Assembly: GCA_023442635.1 (NCBI GenBank)
Contig: JAEZYR010000144.1
Location: 1-15,094 of the forward strand
Direction: 5' to 3'
From: Bacillota bacterium
GTDB lineage: Bacteria > Bacillota > Clostridia > Saccharofermentanales > Fastidiosipilaceae
Length of the DNA: 15,094 nucleotides
Numbering within the stretch: the first letter of the stretch is position 1; every line of letters begins with the position of its first letter. Of the stretch, positions 12,601 through 15,094 are shown one piece after another. The notes under the pieces were generated by a model. The model did no database searches, was not told the DNA's origin, and saw only the letters and a list, made by a program, of their open reading frames with translations. A program made the translations under genes and the position numbers.

Positions 12601-15094
12601 AGTTCCAATTTGTAGCTGAGGAAAGCAGGCGTGTGAGTCTGATTGTCGATAAGCCAGAAGACTATCCCAATACGCCTAAACTTTTCTTGCAGAGCAAGGA
12701 TGAAGCTGACAAACGCTATGCTTTTGAGCTCTACAGCCCCCTGGTTGACTATTTGTTTACCGCAGGTGAGGTTGCATTAGGCCACTACGAACTGATCGAC
12801 GAACAGCTGGCAGATGGTTGGAGACTGGTACCTGAGTCAGACGATATTGAGATTGTTCAGGGGAGCTTGACGCAGAGCATAGAGGCTCGCTACGAAAAGG
12901 CTCAAGCTGAGACCTATCCTTTGCAAGTTGATTTCGACTTACCTCCACATAGCCAGATGCCTCAAAAGCCTACTTTCAAGCTCTATAGAGTTGAGGAGGG
13001 AGAGAAGCATTTTGTTCAAGATCTAAGCTACGATCCCTTTGGCTATGAACTACAATTGCCAGCTGCCACCTACACGGCAGAAGCAGAAGGTTTAGCGGAG
13101 GGCTTCGTATTTGAAGTATCCCCTGTGACATTGCCCGAACAGCAGAACCTTGTTTTAACGGTGAAGCCAGCACCCAAGCCGAGCCTCACAGGAGACTTGT
13201 ATCTTCTGCCATCAGAACAGAATCAATATAAGGGAGCAGAGGCTCTGAAGTTTGAATTCAAACATCAAGAAAGCCAGAAGGTTGAGAATTTGACCTACAC
13301 ATTTGGCGGCGAGACGGGCAGCATCAAATTCCAGCTGCCAGTCGGTAAGTATGACGTCAAGCTTCTTAACATACCCGAGGGATACCAGCTGGACGAAAAG
13401 TCCCCTAAGATCGCCACCGTAGCCGAGGATCGCCATTCAACCTTCGCCTTTACCTTGATACCTGTTCAAGAGGAGGGAAATAAGGAAGATGAGCAGCTGG
13501 CTCCTGATGAGGCCTGGCTGCAAGTTGATCTGAGCAAGAGTGGCTTAAGTGAGGCTGAGCAAGAAAAACTTGCGAGCCAGCTGACCTGGACCTTCAGTAA
13601 TCCTTATACCAAATACCAAGCGACTTATGGGCCTGAAAGTAAGCGGATCAAGGTCAGAGTTGGCCGACTGATGGCAGCTTTTGAAGTTGCGGTAGCAGGC
13701 TTGCCAGAGGGGTATCAGCTAGCCGAGGCCTCCAAAGACACAGGTTTCATTGACCAGGGAGCGGACTTTACTTTCTATCCTCAGATCCAAAAAACAGCTG
13801 AAAAGCCTGATGAGGTTCTGACGGGTGACTTGTACTTGTTGCCATCGGATCAGAATGAATATGAGGGTGCACAAACCCTACATTTCCAATTCAAGCATCA
13901 GCAAACAGGCAAGGAAGAAACACTGACGTACACCTTTGGGCAGGCAACGCACAGCATCAAATATCAGTTACCTGTCGGCAAATATGACGTTCAACTTTTG
14001 GATGTACCAGATGGCTATCAGCTCTCTGAACAGTCACCCAAAGTAGCGACAGTTGCTGATGACCGTCATTCGAGTTTTGCATTTACATTGTTGGCTGACA
14101 AAGTCGAGACTGAAAAACCCGAGGAGAAGCTTGGACCTGATGAAGCTTGGCTTCGTGTAGATTTGACACAGAGTGGTCTTGCAGCGAGTGAGCAAGAAGC
14201 ATTGAAGAAAAAGTTGACCTGGGTCTTTACCAATCCTTATACCCAGTACCAAGTAAGCTACGGTCCTGAGTTGGAGAAAACCAAGATCAAGGTTGGACGT
14301 TTGATGGCCGCTTTCGATGTGAGCGTACAGGGTTTGCCTGAAACGTATAAGTTAGCTGAACAGTCTCAAAATACGGGCTTGATTGATCAAGGCAGCAGCT
14401 TTACTTTTTACCCTGTCATCGAAAAGACGCCTCAGCCGGGGGAGGGCTCAGAGCAGCCAGATCAACCGCAGCCTGGCGTTCCATCCATTCCAGATGTTCA
14501 GCCCATTGAGGACAAGATCACGAAGAGCGATAAATGGCTCTATGATGAGGCTAGTCAGGTAGCGGTGCTATTACCAAACATTGGAGAGGAAGGTAGCCCA
14601 GAGGATTTAGAGTGGACAAAAGAGCATGTGCAGCTACAAGTGGCTGAAAGGCCGCTTGAGGCAGCCAGTCTCACGTGGGCAGATGGGGTTTCGACGGCAC
14701 TGCGCCGCTACGACGTCACCTTACTATCAAAAGAGACAGGGAAAGAGCTGTCATGGCCAGAAGGCTTGAGTGCACAACTCTATTTGCCAGCCCCTTCCGA
14801 TTGGCTCAAGTTATCCATTCACGCCTTCTACCAGGATCCTCAGGGAAGCATTCAAGAGCTGCCTTTTGAATGGGTAAAACAGGGGGAGCAAGCGTATGCC
14901 AAGTTCTCTGTTCAACACTTTAGTCTCTATGGCCTAGCTGCTGTTACACCAGCAGAACCTGAGCAACCTCAGCCTGTCGAGCCAGAAAAGCCCCAGCCTG
15001 CGGAGCCAGAAAAGCCCCAGTCAGCAGAGCCTGGACAGCCCCAGCCTGCGGAGCCAAAAAAACCCCAGCCAGCAGAGCCTGGACAGCCCCAGCC
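9153..15094 (+). CDS. Giant secreted subtilisin-like (S8) cell-envelope protease, 3' partial
   Basis: This extracellular serine protease resembles lactocepin/C5a-peptidase-type enzymes. At least 1980 codons are open without a stop and the frame runs off the window. Order of parts: a signal peptide (Lys3-Lys4, hydrophobic 9-31, possible cut after Ala32); a propeptide to about 155; a KKRRKR linker (156-161); and a catalytic domain with Asp187 (VIDSGID), His252 (HGTHVAG), oxyanion Asn352 (SAGNSG) and Ser571 (GTSMASPH). A PA insertion lies at about 416-515, between Asn352 and Ser571. Next come an Fn3-like domain (about 670-795), an SPNGDG-containing domain (loop at 867-873), about seven small beta modules (1075-1758), a domain ending in HFSLYGLA (1922-1929), and a Pro-rich tail. 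Start: ATG at 9153 with AAAGGT nine bases upstream. An in-frame ATG at 9135 has no ribosome site. The tail predicts a wall-anchoring signal just beyond the window, but none is seen here. Confidence 0.93.
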   Translation, partial: MSKKLASHLLAILSSSLSVVFVGTSLVSPLLAKEPVRSDSWVSALASEESRTTNQADPLSSFISRVEREASQQADQLDVWVAFHQPEQAKQAAKQLTAAGLALLDDEADFISALHVRGSLAQLEAVLDSLRVQLRYIDFNYAYQLPASVESAQNGKKRRKRDLSSNALIQLQDNSQLGQGKLIAVIDSGIDGESPSLQAVADPSHAFFASEEDQQRKVAERGAAKGAWINSKIPFAYNYVEKSTRVSGGHMHGTHVAGIIAGNPAVGSAESYAIGVLPQAQVAALKVFNEQGGTLSSYYIKAIQDAIRLGAHAINMSLGQPVATKSTVDQAVHDALTQAQAKGIIVSISAGNSGAIGNGAPVAATAPDYGTLASPSIAPLGLSIASINNSYQLSPYLLIDGEKYQYTQIQNADHLPPSGFYDAGELDVVYVGIGREEDYQGKNVSGHIALIDRGSITFAEKAHRAAEHGAIAMIVGNTEGSEPIGMALEPETLPSLLIPFDAARHLERVAKVSFPSEQERFPVLNAGLLSDFSSWVTSGNGVTLKPEITAPGGMIYSSVEHGAYALESGTSMASPHVAAASAIVFDHARDLLLAEHDKGHLDHEPSAAEIQSLAIQLMMTYAVPQREGIAADTARGDEQEPFVSPRKQGAGLLNVQRSLAADVVLIGDLDRSSRWLGDIQDQVAFEITIRNLSDETKTYKYNTQVTTDHFEAGVNKLSSQIAFETAQQEIQVAPHSSQRVQIQLDLSQIQRPEATAGYFVDGFVSFHSEDQATTMSLPFSGFRGTFEASPIYEAPIYELFSANQKPMYWGQTFKDGKNMGQFTHLRSLIKTGPRATEDLVLGEIPSKEARQPYKAEDATFQADKIAISPNGDGVQDMAVPVITFLRNASRLTSKIENASGEIVGTGFQLGDVPKNFDIGKGRGGSHEMQTMAWSGVDAQGRQVPDGRYTFTISGSPTEAADQVQELSIPLIVDTQRPTAMHSAFDEQSRRFTLYEVSDQGSGVKLAYATYPQGEETIKVWPNEAVQGRDPFSQGSYTFDLPSEVDLDQCFFVLEDYAGNKWNEAIREAVVDKSAYRLDLVDPIVKGKPIQASYELSTADGQVLSPDQYKKLPGPGLYTIKVTKVPTGYKLVGTNQQSFELTEEKRQQQIQFQFVAEESRRVSLIVDKPEDYPNTPKLFLQSKDEADKRYAFELYSPLVDYLFTAGEVALGHYELIDEQLADGWRLVPESDDIEIVQGSLTQSIEARYEKAQAETYPLQVDFDLPPHSQMPQKPTFKLYRVEEGEKHFVQDLSYDPFGYELQLPAATYTAEAEGLAEGFVFEVSPVTLPEQQNLVLTVKPAPKPSLTGDLYLLPSEQNQYKGAEALKFEFKHQESQKVENLTYTFGGETGSIKFQLPVGKYDVKLLNIPEGYQLDEKSPKIATVAEDRHSTFAFTLIPVQEEGNKEDEQLAPDEAWLQVDLSKSGLSEAEQEKLASQLTWTFSNPYTKYQATYGPESKRIKVRVGRLMAAFEVAVAGLPEGYQLAEASKDTGFIDQGADFTFYPQIQKTAEKPDEVLTGDLYLLPSDQNEYEGAQTLHFQFKHQQTGKEETLTYTFGQATHSIKYQLPVGKYDVQLLDVPDGYQLSEQSPKVATVADDRHSSFAFTLLADKVETEKPEEKLGPDEAWLRVDLTQSGLAASEQEALKKKLTWVFTNPYTQYQVSYGPELEKTKIKVGRLMAAFDVSVQGLPETYKLAEQSQNTGLIDQGSSFTFYPVIEKTPQPGEGSEQPDQPQPGVPSIPDVQPIEDKITKSDKWLYDEASQVAVLLPNIGEEGSPEDLEWTKEHVQLQVAERPLEAASLTWADGVSTALRRYDVTLLSKETGKELSWPEGLSAQLYLPAPSDWLKLSIHAFYQDPQGSIQELPFEWVKQGEQAYAKFSVQHFSLYGLAAVTPAEPEQPQPVEPEKPQPAEPEKPQSAEPGQPQPAEPKKPQPAEPGQPQ
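12375..13184 (+). other. Degenerate beta-module stalk of the protease (three modules)
   Basis: Three segments start near residues 1075 (YRLDLVDP), 1161 (VSLIVDKP) and 1255 (YPLQVDFD). Each runs 85-95 residues and ends in an alternating hydrophobic strand after a P.GY.L-like turn (GYKL, GWRL, GFVF). The pattern resembles CnaB/SpaA-like Ig-fold stalk modules. The usual isopeptide Lys/Asn pair is not obvious, so the family assignment is an inference. These modules are more divergent than the A-B repeats that follow. Confidence 0.45.
13185..14429 (+). repeat. Tandem A-B-A-B module duplication, 633-base period, in the protease
   Basis: Unit 1 starts at 13185 and unit 2 at 13818, exactly 633 bases (211 codons) apart. 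Later landmarks keep the same offset: DEAW at 13506/14139 and FTFYP at 13767/14400. Each unit has an A module (LTGDLYLLPS, then QLPVGKYDV and GYQL) and a B module (PDEAWL.VDL, then NPYT.YQ..YGPE, VGRLMAAF and TG.IDQG..FTFYP). In the first 28 residues of A, 21 are identical between units. A and B share an L[YW].F ... IK ... G ... P.GY.L plan, so they are probably ancient duplicates of one module. DNA copies have diverged at many third positions, so the duplication is not recent. Confidence 0.9.
14520..14940 (+). other. C-terminal HFSLYG domain of the protease
   Basis: About 140 residues between the last B module and the proline tail contain two short hydrophobic repeat-like segments (VAVLLPNIGEEG, AQLYLPAPSDW). 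They close with FSVQHFSLYGLA (1918-1929). Gram-positive surface proteins often carry a similar H-F-S-x-Y-A/G ending directly before the wall-spanning tail, which supports the surface-anchored interpretation. No function for this domain can be given. Confidence 0.5.
14955..15094 (+). repeat. 24-base Pro/Glu/Gln repeats encoding a wall-spanning tail
   Basis: Five full copies and one partial copy of a 24-base unit encode EPxxPQPx octapeptides: EPEQPQPV, EPEKPQPA, EPEKPQSA, EPGQPQPA, EPKKPQPA and EPGQPQP. Copies 4 and 6 are identical over the 20 bases visible. Copies 3 and 5 share the same ending, giving a 48-base higher-order alternation from copy 3 onward. This is typical of proline-rich cell-wall-spanning regions. 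The window stops inside the array, so total copy number and the C-terminus are unknown. Confidence 0.92.

Noticed and set aside
14955..15094. Short regular repeats considered as a CRISPR array
   Set aside because: The 24-base units are contiguous with no unique spacers and encode in-frame proline-rich octapeptides.

Overview
The window looks like a chromosomal segment of a Gram-positive bacterium of the Bacillota, perhaps a clostridial-type or host-associated lineage. Three things point that way. Most genes have strong GGAGG-type ribosome sites. Compact hairpin/T-tract terminators separate the genes. The last gene encodes a very large secreted subtilisin-like protease with a stalk and a proline-rich wall-spanning tail of the kind seen in sortase-anchored surface proteins. 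Species cannot be named from the sequence.

Layout. (1) guaA (GMP synthase) lies on the minus strand, 4-1605. (2) A plus-strand block follows: a DegT/aminotransferase-like gene with a basic N-terminal extension (1724-3208), a membrane GT2 glycosyltransferase 4 bases downstream (3213-4268), a PfkB-family 2-keto-3-deoxygluconate kinase with its own promoter and terminator (4372-5436), and a GT4 glycosyltransferase (5610-6698). (3) A hairpin terminator that can work on both strands separates these from two minus-strand genes: a nucleotide-sugar dehydrogenase (6798-8123) and a cysteine-type glutathione peroxidase (8263-8799), each followed by its own terminator. (4) A gene-free divergent region of about 350 bases precedes a single open frame from 9153 to the window end, with no stop in 1980 complete codons.

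The two glycosyltransferases, the DegT-like protein and the dehydrogenase suggest synthesis of a cell-surface polysaccharide containing uronic acid. They are split among several transcription units and do not form a complete capsule locus. The kinase belongs to hexuronate/pectin-type sugar catabolism. The peroxidase is housekeeping oxidative defence.

The most interesting object is the giant protease. Its order is signal peptide, propeptide, polybasic linker, S8 catalytic domain with a PA insertion, Fn3-like domain, a calcium-loop-like SPNGDG domain, and a stalk of about seven small beta modules. The last four modules form an A-B-A-B duplication with an exact 211-codon period. A terminal HFSLYG domain follows, then a Pro/Glu/Gln 8-residue repeat in which the window ends.
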